Source: Prauserella marina
GTDB lineage: Bacteria > Actinomycetota > Actinomycetes > Mycobacteriales > Pseudonocardiaceae
Direction: 5' to 3'
Length of the DNA stretch: 64,000 nt
Assembly: GCF_002240355.1 (NCBI RefSeq)
Contig: NZ_CP016353.1
Coordinates: 6,549,001 to 6,613,000 of the forward strand
The position numbers and the translations under genes were made by a program. Shown here piece by piece: positions 32,148 to 40,916 of this stretch (position 1 is its first letter; the number at the start of each line of letters is the position of its first letter). Under the pieces are notes generated by a model, which worked only from the letters and a program-made list of their open reading frames with translations, searched no databases and was not told the origin of the DNA.

Positions 32148-33092
32148 GTGCCCCCGAGCACAACTAGGCCGAGCACGCGCCGTGTGCCACAACGGCCAGG
32201 GGATCGCATCTTCTCGGGCCTGTCCACCGGGGCGGGAGTGCTGATCCTCATCGCACTCGCCGGGGTCGCCGCGTTTCTCATCACGGAGGCATGGCCGTCC
32301 CTCACCGCACCCGCCGAGGACATTCCCGGTGGCGAGGGGCTGCTCGTCTACGTATGGCCACTGCTGTTCGGCACGCTGATCTCCGCGCTGTTCGCGCTCG
32401 TGATCGCGGTGCCGCTCGCGGTGGCCATCGCTTTGTTCATCACCTACTACGCGCCTCGCCGCATCGCCCAGGTACTCGGCTACCTCATCGACCTGCTCGC
32501 GGCCGTGCCGTCCATCATCTACGGCCTGTGGGGCATGCAGGTGCTCGCGCCGCTGACGGTGGCGCCGACGACGTGGCTTTCCGAATACCTCGGCTTCATC
32601 CCGTTCTTCGCGGGACCCCCTTCGGCGACCGGCCGCACGATGCTGGTCGCGATCATCGTGCTCGCCGTGATGATCCTGCCGATCATCACGGCCGTCGTGC
32701 GCGAGGCGTTCCTCCAGACACCGCGGCTGCACGAGGAAGCATCGCTCGCGCTCGGCGCGACCCGCTGGGAAATGATCCGCATGGCAGTGCTTCCGTTCGG
32801 GCGCTCCAGCGTCATCGGCGCCTCGATGCTCGGACTCGGAAGGGCGCTCGGCGAGACGATGGCCGTCGCCATCGTGCTGTCGGTGTCCGGCGGTGTCACG
32901 TTCAACCTGATCAGCAGCGGCAATCCGTCGACGATCGCGGCGAACATCGCACTCCAGTTCCCCGAGTCGACAGGGCTCAGCGTCAACACGCTGATCGCTT
33001 CCGGCCTCGTGCTGTTCGCCATCACTCTGGTCGTGAACATGATCGCCCGCGGAGTCATCAACCGGCGTAAAGAATTCTCGGGAGCCAACTGA
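32148..33092 (+). CDS. pstC: Phosphate ABC transporter permease PstC
   Basis: A 314-residue permease from GTG 32148, with AAGGAAGG ten bases upstream; a start at 32130 would lie inside this ribosome-binding site. It has six main transmembrane helices. LHEEASLALGATRWEMIRMA is the cytosolic EAA loop, and GLGRALGETMAVAIVLS is the PstC signature after it. It overlaps pstA by 1 bp. Confidence 0.95.
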   Translation: MPPSTTRPSTRRVPQRPGDRIFSGLSTGAGVLILIALAGVAAFLITEAWPSLTAPAEDIPGGEGLLVYVWPLLFGTLISALFALVIAVPLAVAIALFITYYAPRRIAQVLGYLIDLLAAVPSIIYGLWGMQVLAPLTVAPTTWLSEYLGFIPFFAGPPSATGRTMLVAIIVLAVMILPIITAVVREAFLQTPRLHEEASLALGATRWEMIRMAVLPFGRSSVIGASMLGLGRALGETMAVAIVLSVSGGVTFNLISSGNPSTIAANIALQFPESTGLSVNTLIASGLVLFAITLVVNMIARGVINRRKEFSGAN

Positions 33093-34177
33093 TGCCGACA
33101 CAGGCGACATCGTCCAGCTCTGAGCCGGACCTCTACACGCCGTTGAACGGCACCCCGCTGACCGCGGGTCAGCTTCCCCGGCACGGGCCGAAACTCACGC
33201 TGCTGTTCGTGGTGCTCGCGGCGGTGGGATTGTGGCTGGCAGGGTGGAACGCGGCGGCCTGCGCCATTCTCGGCGCCTTCGCCTACACGCTCATCGTCTA
33301 CACCTGGTCGCGGATGGTCGAGGGGCCGAGGAAGGCGACCGACCGGCTCGTCACGGCGCTCGTGACCTGCGCGTTCCTGCTCGCGCTCCTGCCGCTCATC
33401 TCGGTCGTGGCCACGGTGATCGCCAACGGGATCGCGCGGTTCGACGTCGAGTTCTTCACGCACTCGATGCGCGGCGCCATCGGCGAGGGCGGCGGCGCCT
33501 ACCACGCCATCATGGGCACGCTCATCATCACCGGACTCGCGACGGTCATCTCGGTGCCCATCGGCATGCTCACCGCCATCTACCTCGTCGAGTACGGCAG
33601 GGGAAGGCTGGCGAAGGCCATCACGTTCTTCGTCGACGTGATGACCGGTATTCCCTCCATCGTCGCCGGTCTGTTCGCCTACGCGTTGTTCGCGTTGTTC
33701 TTCGGCCCCGGTGTTCGCATGGGCATCATGGGCGCGGTCGCGCTGAGCGTGCTGATGATTCCCGTCGTCGTGCGGTCGACAGAGGAAATGCTGAAGCTCG
33801 TGCCCAACGAGCTGAGGGAGGCTTCGTACGCACTCGCGGTGCCGAAGTGGCGCACGATCCTCAAGGTGGTGCTGCCGACCGCGCTCGCCGGGATCGCGAC
33901 CGGCGTCACGCTGGCGATCGCCCGCGTGATCGGGGAAACCGCACCATTGCTGGTTACCGTGGGAATCACGGCAAGCGACAACTTCGATCCGTTCGACGGT
34001 CGAATGGCGACCCTGTCGGTATTCTCGTACAACAGCTACGCCCATCCGGGATTCCCTGCCTTCGCGTTCACGGATAGGGCATGGGCAGCAGCGCTGGTGC
34101 TCATCATCATCGTGATGGTGCTCAACCTCATCGCCAGGCTCATTTCCCGACTGTTCGCACCGAAGACCCGCGGCTGA
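33092..34177 (+). CDS. pstA: Phosphate ABC transporter permease PstA
   Basis: A 361-residue permease whose ATG shares one base with the pstC stop. Two extra hydrophobic segments occupy the first 80 residues, followed by the usual six helices. LREASYALAVPKWRTILKVV is the EAA loop and ARVIGETAPLLVTVG the family signature. It pairs with PstC to form the phosphate channel energised by PstB. Confidence 0.95.
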   Translation: MPTQATSSSSEPDLYTPLNGTPLTAGQLPRHGPKLTLLFVVLAAVGLWLAGWNAAACAILGAFAYTLIVYTWSRMVEGPRKATDRLVTALVTCAFLLALLPLISVVATVIANGIARFDVEFFTHSMRGAIGEGGGAYHAIMGTLIITGLATVISVPIGMLTAIYLVEYGRGRLAKAITFFVDVMTGIPSIVAGLFAYALFALFFGPGVRMGIMGAVALSVLMIPVVVRSTEEMLKLVPNELREASYALAVPKWRTILKVVLPTALAGIATGVTLAIARVIGETAPLLVTVGITASDNFDPFDGRMATLSVFSYNSYAHPGFPAFAFTDRAWAAALVLIIIVMVLNLIARLISRLFAPKTRG

Positions 34178-34222
34178 GCGGCAACGGCCACCAGGACGAA
34201 TCGGAAAGACTAGGAAATCACT

Positions 34223-35002
34223 GTGGCAAAGCGCATCGAGGTCAAGGATCTCGACATCTACTACGACAAGTTCCTCGCCGTGCAGGGCGTGTCGATGACG
34301 ATCCAGCCACGTGCGGTCACCGCGCTGATCGGCCCGTCCGGTTGCGGCAAATCCACCTTCCTCCGCACTCTCAACCGCATGCACGAACTCGTGCCGAACG
34401 CGCGGGTAGAAGGCCAGGTCGTGATGGACGACCAGGATCTGTACGCCTCCGGCGTCGATCCGGTGAAGGTCCGCAGCCAGATCGGCATGGTCTTCCAGCG
34501 CCCCAACCCGTTCCCCACGATGTCGATTTCCGACAACGTCGCGGCGGGCCTGAAGCTGAACAACAAGCGCATGAAACGCTCCGAACTGGACGATGTCGTC
34601 GAGCAGTCGCTGCGGGCTGCCAACCTGTGGGCCGAGGTCAAGGACCGGCTCGGCAAGCCGGGTTCGGGACTTTCCGGTGGTCAGCAACAGCGGCTGTGCA
34701 TCGCGAGGGCCATTGCGGTGCAACCGGAAGTGCTGCTGATGGACGAGCCGTGCTCCGCTCTCGACCCCATCTCCACTCAGGCCATCGAGGACCTGATGCT
34801 GCAACTCAAGGAGAACTACACGATCGTCATCGTGACCCACAACATGCAGCAGGCGGCAAGGGTCAGCGACTCGACGGGGTTCTTCAACCTGCGCGGCGTC
34901 GGCCAGCCTGGCGAACTGGTCGAGATCGACGAGACGACGAAGATCTTTTCGACGCCGAGCAAGAAGGCAACGGAGGACTACATTTCCGGCCGGTTCGGCT
35001 AG
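34223..35002 (+). CDS. pstB: Phosphate ABC transporter ATPase PstB
   Basis: A 259-residue ATPase from GTG 34223 (GGAAAG upstream region). Walker [11 protein letters not shown]-loop [14 protein letters not shown], signature [15 protein letters not shown], Walker [14 protein letters not shown] and the switch His in [13 protein letters not shown] are all present. FQRPNPFP is specific to PstB. It hydrolyses ATP to import phosphate through PstCA. Its stop is 11 bp from the convergent mshD stop. Confidence 0.97.
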   Translation: MAKRIEVKDLDIYYDKFLAVQGVSMTIQPRAVTALIGPSGCGKSTFLRTLNRMHELVPNARVEGQVVMDDQDLYASGVDPVKVRSQIGMVFQRPNPFPTMSISDNVAAGLKLNNKRMKRSELDDVVEQSLRAANLWAEVKDRLGKPGSGLSGGQQQRLCIARAIAVQPEVLLMDEPCSALDPISTQAIEDLMLQLKENYTIVIVTHNMQQAARVSDSTGFFNLRGVGQPGELVEIDETTKIFSTPSKKATEDYISGRFG

Positions 35003-35013
35003 GCCGGGTCTGA

Positions 35014-35919
35014 TCAGCGCGCGTACTGCACGTCCACCTGGTACCGCGAAAAGCCCAGCTTCGTGTAGACGGCGACAGCGGGAGCGTTGTCGCCCTCGAC
35101 GTACAGGATCACGTCGGTGAGACCTCGGTCGCGCAGGTACCGCAGGCCGGCGAGGGTGAGCGCCTTGCCGAGCCCTCCGCCCTGCGCGCCAGGGTCGACG
35201 CCGACGACGTAGACCTCGCCGACCGGCTGTCCGCCGAACCGTTCGGGATCGGCCGGATGCACCTTCGTCCAGTGAAAACCGACGACTTTTCCGCGCTCGT
35301 CCTCGGCGAGGAAGAAGCCTTCGGCGTCGAACCAGTTCTCCTTCTCGGTCTGCGTGAGCTGTTCCACCGTCAGCGAGCCCTGCTCCGGATGCCAGTCGAA
35401 GGCACGGGCATTGACGTCGATCACCGCCTGTTCGTCCTCACCAGGCACAAAAGTACGCAGTGCGCGGCCCTCACGCGGCGTCGGTTCCGGCCAGTCGGCC
35501 CCTGCCACCTCAGCGTGCAACACGAGCAATTCCCTTGCTCTCGCAAGACCTTTCCGCTCAGCGATCCTCGCCGCGCCGGGGTGATCTCCGTGTGCCCACA
35601 CGCGAAGCCCCGAGGGAACTCGTTCGACGAGCGCGTCGACGAGCACCGTGCCGTAGCCGTTGCGCCGGTGCGCGGGGTGCACGAGCAACTCCGCGACCTT
35701 GCGGCCGAAGGAATCTCCACCGGTATCCAGATGCGCGTAGCCGACCAGTTCGTCGCCGACGCGTGCCAGCAGGTGTGCGCCTCCGGTGAATTCCGAGGGC
35801 AACGGCCCCAACGGTTCGACGTCCGGCCGACCGTCCTTCGCTTTCGCCGCAAGCAAAAGCGCGCGCACCTCGTCGGTGCGCGCGCCGTCGAGTTCGTCGA
35901 CCCACACTGTGTTCACCAT
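35014..35919 (-). CDS. mshD: Mycothiol synthase MshD
   Basis: A 301-residue protein with two GNAT acetyltransferase folds. The C-terminal active domain shows EVYVVGVDPGAQGGGLGKAL, the acetyl-CoA-binding R/QxxGxG/A loop, and ends LGFSRYQVDVQYAR as MshD proteins do. The N-terminal domain has LLVHPAHRRNGYGTVLVDAL. MshD acetylates the Cys amine of Cys-GlcN-Ins, the last step of mycothiol synthesis, which is specific to actinobacteria. It follows glnR on the same strand with a 19-bp gap, so it may be co-transcribed. Confidence 0.96.
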   Translation of the reverse strand: MVNTVWVDELDGARTDEVRALLLAAKAKDGRPDVEPLGPLPSEFTGGAHLLARVGDELVGYAHLDTGGDSFGRKVAELLVHPAHRRNGYGTVLVDALVERVPSGLRVWAHGDHPGAARIAERKGLARARELLVLHAEVAGADWPEPTPREGRALRTFVPGEDEQAVIDVNARAFDWHPEQGSLTVEQLTQTEKENWFDAEGFFLAEDERGKVVGFHWTKVHPADPERFGGQPVGEVYVVGVDPGAQGGGLGKALTLAGLRYLRDRGLTDVILYVEGDNAPAVAVYTKLGFSRYQVDVQYAR

Positions 35920-35938
35920 GAGTCGAGACTAGCCAAGA

Positions 35939-36682
35939 TCAGCGGCGGGAAAACTCGCTCACCTCGAACGACTCCGGCAGCGGTGCGGGAACGCTCTTGA
36001 CGCCCTTCACCGGTCGCTCGAACTTGTAGCCGACGTTGCGGACGGTGCCGATCATCTGCTCGTGTTCCGGGCCCAGCTTCGCCCTCAGGCGCCTGACGTG
36101 CACATCGACCGTGCGTGTGCCGCCGAAGAAGTCGTAACCCCACACCTCTTGCAGCAGCTGGGCTCTGGTGAAGACCCTTCCCGCATGCTGCGCGAGGTAT
36201 TTGAGCAGTTCGAACTCCTTGTAGGTCAGTTCGAGCGTCCGCTTGCGAAGCCGCGCCGTGTAGGTCGCTTCGTCGATGACCAAGTCGCCGACCCTGAGCT
36301 CGGCGTCGACCTGGGTCGTCGCGCCATCACGGGTGGTCACGAGCCGCAACCGTGCGTCGACCTCGGCCGGTCCGGCCGTGGGCAACAGAATGTCGTCGGT
36401 ACGCCATTCGGCACTCACGGCGACGAGACCGCCTTCGCCGACGACCGCGATGACCGGCGTGCTCGCCTCGTCGTCCGCGGAGCCGGTGAGCAGCCTGCAC
36501 AGGCTCTTCGCCGAAGCGAGGTCGGCGCGGGCGTCGAGCAGGATCACGTCACGAGGGCCCGCGTCCAGCAGGGCGGTAACCTCCGGGGCGCGGACACGTA
36601 CCGTGTGCGGCAAGAGGTCGAGGGCAGGCAGCACCGAGGTGGCTTCGGATTCCGCGGTCAGTACAAGAAGGTCAAGGCTCAT
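35939..36682 (-). CDS. glnR: GlnR-type orphan winged-helix response regulator
   Basis: A 247-residue regulator. The receiver domain (about 1-115) is atypical: ILLDARADL keeps the Asp position but the usual acidic pocket and Lys are not evident, as in GlnR, which works without phosphorylation. The C-terminal winged helix reads [40 protein letters not shown] and [14 protein letters not shown], close to actinobacterial GlnR. No sensor kinase adjoins. GlnR governs nitrogen assimilation and sugar transporters in Amycolatopsis and relatives. It is divergent from the lmeA-like gene. Confidence 0.88.
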   Translation of the reverse strand: MSLDLLVLTAESEATSVLPALDLLPHTVRVRAPEVTALLDAGPRDVILLDARADLASAKSLCRLLTGSADDEASTPVIAVVGEGGLVAVSAEWRTDDILLPTAGPAEVDARLRLVTTRDGATTQVDAELRVGDLVIDEATYTARLRKRTLELTYKEFELLKYLAQHAGRVFTRAQLLQEVWGYDFFGGTRTVDVHVRRLRAKLGPEHEQMIGTVRNVGYKFERPVKGVKSVPAPLPESFEVSEFSRR

Positions 36683-36849
36683 GGCCGCCGCCTCGTGTCC
36701 GTGTGGCGCCTCGGGTCCAGCCCGGGGCCGGTCCTCAGTGAGAATAGCGGGTGAAATGTCGGGCGTCCCCGCCGTGAAATCGGCATCACACGAGGTCGCG
36801 CGCTTCCGCGCGACTACGTTGGCCGGTAGATAACAGATCGGAAGCGATT

Positions 36850-37728
36850 GTGAGTAGCGCAGTGACCCAGGACAGCCGGCCTTCCCCCCGTAAGGGAGGC
36901 CGCCGCGCTCGCAAGATCATCGTCATTGTCGTCGTGCTGCTCGGCTTGCTGGTCGGAGCCGATTTCGCGGCAGCGGCCTTCGCGGAACACACCGTGTCGC
37001 AGAAAGCGAGGGAACAACTCAGCCTGAGTGAGGACCCCGCCGTCACCATCCACGGCTTCCCCTTCGCGACGCAGGCGATTTCCGGCGACTACGGTCACAT
37101 CACGGTTTCCGCCGACGGAGTTCCGGTCGAGGACATCCTGAGCGATGTCTCGATCAGAGCCGAACTGCGCAACGTGACGGCGCCGCTCTCGGACCTGACG
37201 TCCGGCAACGTCGACAGCATCAACATCGGCGACCTCGAAGGCCAGATCACTCTCAAGGCGAGCGACATCGCCAAGGTCAAGCCGCTCGACAACATCGAGG
37301 ACCTGCGGATCGATCCGTCGAGCGAGTCCTACGTGCGCAACGGTGAAGGCACGGAGAGCGACACCGCGGAAGGTTCCTCCTCGGAAGAAGAGGAGGACAA
37401 CAAGGACTCGACGGCGGGCGTCCGGATTTCCGGCAAGCTTCAGATCGCGGGCGAGCAGGTCGAGATCTTCGCGTTCGCCATGATCGAACTCCAGGACACC
37501 ACCATCCGGATCACCCCGCACCGGCTCCAGTTCGGGAATGACAAGGAGACCACCGTCGTTCCCGCTGAAGTGCAGGAACGGTTGCTGCCCAACTTCGAGG
37601 CCGACATCAACACCGGCGACCTGCCGTTCACGGTGACACCGACCGCGATCAGGGTGGATCCCGGCTCGCTGACGATCAGTGGTGAGGCCAAGGACGTGAC
37701 CTTCGCGGGTGCGTCGAGCAGTCAATGA
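36850..37728 (+). CDS. LmeA-like phospholipid-binding protein (DUF2993)
   Basis: A 292-residue protein from GTG 36850. One N-terminal transmembrane anchor or uncleaved signal ([20 protein letters not shown]) follows a basic stretch. The extracytoplasmic domain matches DUF2993: [20 protein letters not shown] is the typical N-terminal motif, then repeated beta-strand segments and a [21 protein letters not shown]-terminus. An acidic Ser/Glu insert (about 172-188, [13 protein letters not shown]) is unusual. The mycobacterial relative LmeA binds lipids in the periplasm and supports lipomannan elongation. Nineteen bases separate it from the thioredoxin-like gene. Confidence 0.85.
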   Translation: MSSAVTQDSRPSPRKGGRRARKIIVIVVVLLGLLVGADFAAAAFAEHTVSQKAREQLSLSEDPAVTIHGFPFATQAISGDYGHITVSADGVPVEDILSDVSIRAELRNVTAPLSDLTSGNVDSINIGDLEGQITLKASDIAKVKPLDNIEDLRIDPSSESYVRNGEGTESDTAEGSSSEEEEDNKDSTAGVRISGKLQIAGEQVEIFAFAMIELQDTTIRITPHRLQFGNDKETTVVPAEVQERLLPNFEADINTGDLPFTVTPTAIRVDPGSLTISGEAKDVTFAGASSSQ

Positions 37729-37747
37729 CGGAGAAGGGACGCTGACC

Positions 37748-38248
37748 GTGGCGGGTTTGTGGGTGCTACTCGGCACGCTGGCCGCGGCTGTCGTCGCGGG
37801 CATCGTGCTGAGCGCCCGCAACGGCCGCATCAGGAAGGCGAGGACGACTCCGATCCCCACGGCAGGGGCCGCCGAGAGCGTAGGGGCCGAGCAGCAGGCA
37901 GCCACGCTTCCCGAACCGGTGAGCGCCGTACTCGCGCCGGGATCGGCCGTCACGCTCGTGCAGATCTCGACCACGTTCTGCGCCCCGTGCAGGCACGCGA
38001 GGGCGGTACTTTCGTCGTTGGCCGAGCGCACCGACGGGCTTGAACATGTCGACATCGACGTCACCGACCAGCCCTCCGTCGCGCACCGGCTCGGCGTGCT
38101 GCGCACCCCCACGACACTCGCCTTCACCTCCGGCGGCGGCGAACTGTTTCGGGTCAGCGGCGTCCCCAAGGCCGCTGACCTGCTCGGAGCGCTGGAACCG
38201 CATCTCCTCCCACGGATTGAACGCGGTTCCCACTCTGAGGGAGCCTGA
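37748..38248 (+). CDS. Membrane-anchored thioredoxin-like protein
   Basis: A 166-residue protein from GTG 37748 (GAAGGGA upstream). One N-terminal transmembrane helix (AGLWVLLGTLAAAVVAGIVL), a linker, then a thioredoxin fold with active site FCAPCRHAR and the cis-Pro loop LRTPTTLAF. It may act as a disulfide reductase or isomerase; the topology is not certain, and a basic segment after the helix (ARNGRIRKAR) favours a cytosolic thioredoxin domain. It stands just before the sulfur operon leader peptide. Confidence 0.85.
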   Translation: MAGLWVLLGTLAAAVVAGIVLSARNGRIRKARTTPIPTAGAAESVGAEQQAATLPEPVSAVLAPGSAVTLVQISTTFCAPCRHARAVLSSLAERTDGLEHVDIDVTDQPSVAHRLGVLRTPTTLAFTSGGGELFRVSGVPKAADLLGALEPHLLPRIERGSHSEGA

Positions 38249-38262
38249 GTAGGCTGGACGCC

Positions 38263-38352
38263 GTGGACAGGCTGCCTACCCACCTCTTGACGCAACGGCG
38301 TGTGGTCGATTTGTGCCGCGTCCGTAGCAGCCTGTGTTCGTCCTGCCGTTAG
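38263..38352 (+). CDS. Cysteine-containing leader peptide of the sulfur operon
   Basis: A 29-codon frame from GTG 38263 to TAG 38350. It reads TQRRVVDLCRVRSSLCSSCR at its end, the (R)RxVDLCRxxxxLC pattern shared by putative leader peptides in front of sulfur-metabolism genes across actinobacteria. There is no clear ribosome-binding site, as expected for leaderless translation from a transcript starting at the GTG. Three Cys codons near the end suggest that ribosome stalling at low cysteinyl-tRNA exposes the downstream genes, as shown for mycobacterial Cys-rich uORFs. Position 32 bp before DUF4395 and ahead of sseA fits. Confidence 0.8.
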   Translation: MDRLPTHLLTQRRVVDLCRVRSSLCSSCR

Positions 38353-38384
38353 GTCCGGCTCGACGTACGCATACCGGAGGTGAC

Positions 38385-38822
38385 ATGTCCGCAAGAGCAG
38401 CGGTGGATCCACGTGGTCCGCGCTTCGCAGCCATCGTGACGACGATCGTGCTCGCCGTCGTCCTGCTCACCGGCTGGTGGCCGCTGCTCGCGGCACAGAC
38501 CGTGGTGTTCGCGATCGGCGCGTTCATCGGTCTGAAACCGGCACCGTATTCGGTGTTGTATCGCCTGCTCGTCGCTCCACGGTTGAAGCCGACCTCGGAG
38601 AGGGAAGACGCGGCGCCGCTGCGGTTCGCGCAGACCGTCGGATTCGTGTTCGCCCTCGTCGGCACCATCGGATACGCGGCGGGAGTGCCCGCGCTCGGCA
38701 TCGTCGCGACCGCTTTCGCGTTGTTCGCCGCCTTTCTGAACGCGGCGTTCGGCTTCTGCCTTGGTTGCGAGCTGTACCTGCTCGGCAAGCGACTGTCCAA
38801 CCGCACCGAACCCGCGCGCTGA
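38385..38822 (+). CDS. DUF4395 membrane protein
   Basis: A 145-residue protein from ATG 38385 with CGGAGGTG upstream. Four transmembrane helices. The N-terminal DPRGPRFAAIVTTIVLAVVL and the C-terminal AAFGFCLGCELYLLGKR with a CxxC match DUF4395. In actinobacteria this family regularly precedes a thiosulfate sulfurtransferase and a thioredoxin, as here, suggesting a role in moving or handling sulfur or thiols across the membrane; the exact role is unknown. Confidence 0.9.
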   Translation: MSARAAVDPRGPRFAAIVTTIVLAVVLLTGWWPLLAAQTVVFAIGAFIGLKPAPYSVLYRLLVAPRLKPTSEREDAAPLRFAQTVGFVFALVGTIGYAAGVPALGIVATAFALFAAFLNAAFGFCLGCELYLLGKRLSNRTEPAR

Positions 38823-38891
38823 GCAACCAACCCTTTCGATATCGATGAACACGCGCCAACCCACGACAAACAAGAAAGTGAGTGCCTGTCA

Positions 38892-39728
38892 ATGAGCCGC
38901 GAAGACGTCCTGGTCACTACCCAGTGGGCAGAGGAGAACCTGGACACCCCCGGCGTGGTGTTCGCCGAAGTCGACGAGGACACCACAGCCTACGACGGCG
39001 GGCACATCCGTGGCGCCGTGAAGATCGACTGGAAGACCGACCTACAGGACCCGGTTCGCCGTGACTTCGTCGACAAGGCCGGCTTCGAAGCGCTGCTGTC
39101 CGAGAAGGGCATCGGCAACGATGACCTCGTCGTCCTCTACGGCGGCAACAACAACTGGTTCGCCGCGTACGCGTACTGGTACTTCAAGCTCTACGGCCAC
39201 GACAAGGTCAAGCTGCTCGACGGTGGCCGCAAGAAGTGGGAGCTGGACGGAAGGGAGCTGACCTCCGACGAGGTCAAGCGCGAGCGCACCAGCTACTCGG
39301 CCAAGGAGCAGGACCTCAACCTGCGGGCGTTCCGCGACGAGGTCGTCGACGCGATCAACACCAAGAACCTCGTCGACGTCAGGTCGCCCGACGAGTTCAC
39401 CGGCAAGCTGCTCGCTCCGGCCCACCTTCCGCAGGAGTCGGCGCAGCGGGGCGGGCACATCCCGAGCGCGGTCAACGTGCCGTGGTCGAAGGCTGCCAAC
39501 GAGGACGGCACCTTCAAGTCCGCTGAGGAGCTGACCGAGCTGTACCGGGAGGCAGGTCTCGACACGGAGAAGTCGACCATCGCCTACTGCCGCATCGGCG
39601 AGCGTTCCAGCCACACCTGGTTCGCCCTTCGTGAGCTGATCGGCCTCAGCGACGTCAAGAACTACGACGGGTCCTGGACGGAATACGGCTCGCTGGTCGG
39701 CGTGCCCATCGAGACGGGAGAGAAGTGA
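38892..39728 (+). CDS. sseA: Thiosulfate sulfurtransferase (rhodanese)
   Basis: A 278-residue protein with two rhodanese domains. The first (about 15-125) is inactive, while the second has catalytic Cys233 in the loop AYCRIGERSSHTWFAL, which carries the persulfide. VDVRSPDEFTGKL and GGHIPSAVNVPW are typical of the second domain. It transfers sulfur from thiosulfate or another donor to thiols, cyanide or cysteine synthesis. The name CysA or SseA is used for this actinobacterial type. Its stop overlaps the DUF1416 start by 1 bp, so the two are coupled. Confidence 0.94.
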   Translation: MSREDVLVTTQWAEENLDTPGVVFAEVDEDTTAYDGGHIRGAVKIDWKTDLQDPVRRDFVDKAGFEALLSEKGIGNDDLVVLYGGNNNWFAAYAYWYFKLYGHDKVKLLDGGRKKWELDGRELTSDEVKRERTSYSAKEQDLNLRAFRDEVVDAINTKNLVDVRSPDEFTGKLLAPAHLPQESAQRGGHIPSAVNVPWSKAANEDGTFKSAEELTELYREAGLDTEKSTIAYCRIGERSSHTWFALRELIGLSDVKNYDGSWTEYGSLVGVPIETGEK

Positions 39729-40033
39729 TGAGCGACGGTTGCGGCGCCCCGGCGCAGACCGCGACGGCCTCGGACGAGGACACTGGCGGCCAGGTCGTCG
39801 TCGCGGGCACGGTCACGGGTGAAGCCGGTCCGGTCGGCGGCGCGTACGTCAGGCTGCTCAACGCCGACGGCGAGTTCGCCGGCGAGGTGCAGGCATCGCA
39901 GGAAGGCGACTTCCGGTTCTACGCCGCGCCTGGCGACTGGACGGTGCGGGCACTGCACCGCACCGGCAACGGACAGGCGGCGGTGACCGCCGAAGGTCCC
40001 GGCGTGCACAAGGTCGCCGTCGGCATCGGCTGA
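39728..40033 (+). CDS. DUF1416 protein
   Basis: A 101-residue protein from ATG 39728, joined to the sulfurtransferase stop. The N-terminal SDGCGAP holds a single Cys, followed by a transthyretin-like beta sandwich: VVVAGTVTGEAGPVGGAYVR, DFRFYAAPGDWTVRALHRTG. This family is found directly after sulfurtransferase genes in actinobacteria and may be a sulfur-accepting partner; function unproven. A strong terminator follows. Confidence 0.92.
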   Translation: MSDGCGAPAQTATASDEDTGGQVVVAGTVTGEAGPVGGAYVRLLNADGEFAGEVQASQEGDFRFYAAPGDWTVRALHRTGNGQAAVTAEGPGVHKVAVGIG

Positions 40034-40049
40034 CCGCGCGAAGACACAG

Positions 40050-40084
40050 GAAGCCACCCCCGGCGTGCCGGGGGTGGCTTCTTT
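40050..40084 (+). terminator. Terminator of the sulfur operon
   Basis: GAAGCCACCCCCGG pairs with CCGGGGGTGGCTTC (14 bp, loop CGTG), followed by TTT. It begins 16 bp after the DUF1416 stop. Confidence 0.9.
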
Positions 40085-40169
40085 CATATGCCCGGTTTGT
40101 CGTGACCGTTCTCACCCCTGCCGGGTCGCCCTCAGGCCCGGCCTCCCATGACGGGTTATCCTGCCTGCC

Positions 40170-40268
40170 GTGGAGATTCTCTTTACGACGCTGCTGGTGC
40201 TCGCCATCGTCGCCACCACCTGGTTCGGCGGCTATGTGATCTACCGGCTCTACTCCGACCAGCGCTGA
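40170..40268 (+). CDS. 32-residue single-helix membrane peptide
   Basis: A 33-codon frame from GTG 40170 to TGA 40266, ending 5 bp before the FABP start. It is almost one transmembrane helix (EILFTTLLVLAIVATTWFGG) with a basic/aromatic end (YRLYSDQR). Tiny membrane proteins at this position beside FABP genes are plausible in actinobacteria, but no family is recognised. Codon composition is coding-like (G or C at most third positions). No obvious ribosome-binding site was seen. Confidence 0.55.
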   Translation: MEILFTTLLVLAIVATTWFGGYVIYRLYSDQR

Positions 40269-40273
40269 GTTCC

Positions 40274-40891
40274 ATGTCGGCAAGCGGCGACGAAGCCATC
40301 AGGATCGCTGAGGAACGCGCGGAAACCACGGCGAAGCGCAACATTCCCCAGCTCGACGACCTGCCCATTCCCGGAGACACGGCAAACCTGCGTGAGGGGC
40401 CCAACCTCAACGACGCCTGTCTCGCGCTGCTGCCGCTCGTCGGCGTGTGGCGCGGTGAGGGCGAGGTCAATTACCCGACCATCGACGGCCCCTACCGCTT
40501 CGCCCAGCAGCTCACGATCTCCCACGACGGCCGTCCGTTCCTCTTCCACGAAGCCCGTTCCTGGCTTCTCGACGAAGAGGGCAACGTGATCAGGCCCGCT
40601 GCCCGCGAAACCGGCTGGTGGCGGCCACAGGCCGACGACACGATCGAACTGCTGCTCGCCCATTCGAGCGGCATCCTCGAACTGTTCTACGGCAAGCCGA
40701 AGACGCAGTCCTCGTGGCAGCTCTCCACCGACGCGGTCGTTCGGACCTCGACGGCAAAAGAGGTGACCGCCGCTCAGCGCCTTTACGGCATCGTCGCGAA
40801 CGGCGACCTCGGCTTCGTCGAGGAACGCGCCATGGTCGGCCAGCCCATGACCCCCCACACCTCCGCGCTCCTGCACCGAGTCATCGGCTAG
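40274..40891 (+). CDS. FABP-family nitrobindin-like protein
   Basis: A 205-residue protein from ATG 40274. After a charged N-terminus of about 45 residues comes a ten-strand barrel: LPLVGVWRGEGEVNYPTIDG is the nitrobindin GxWxGxG motif, and the C-terminal THSALLHRVI-like segment (TPHTSALLHRVIG) supplies the likely proximal His for heme. Relatives in mycobacteria bind ferric heme and react with peroxynitrite or NO. Annotated widely as FABP family; lipid binding is not established. Confidence 0.92.
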   Translation: MSASGDEAIRIAEERAETTAKRNIPQLDDLPIPGDTANLREGPNLNDACLALLPLVGVWRGEGEVNYPTIDGPYRFAQQLTISHDGRPFLFHEARSWLLDEEGNVIRPAARETGWWRPQADDTIELLLAHSSGILELFYGKPKTQSSWQLSTDAVVRTSTAKEVTAAQRLYGIVANGDLGFVEERAMVGQPMTPHTSALLHRVIG

Positions 40892-40916
40892 GAATCAGTC
40901 GCGGCGGCGGCTTACG

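Noticed and set aside
32519-34840. 773-codon minus-strand frame opposite pstC, pstA and pstB
   Set aside because: The plus strand encodes intact Pst proteins; the antisense frame is His/Arg/Asp-rich and meaningless.
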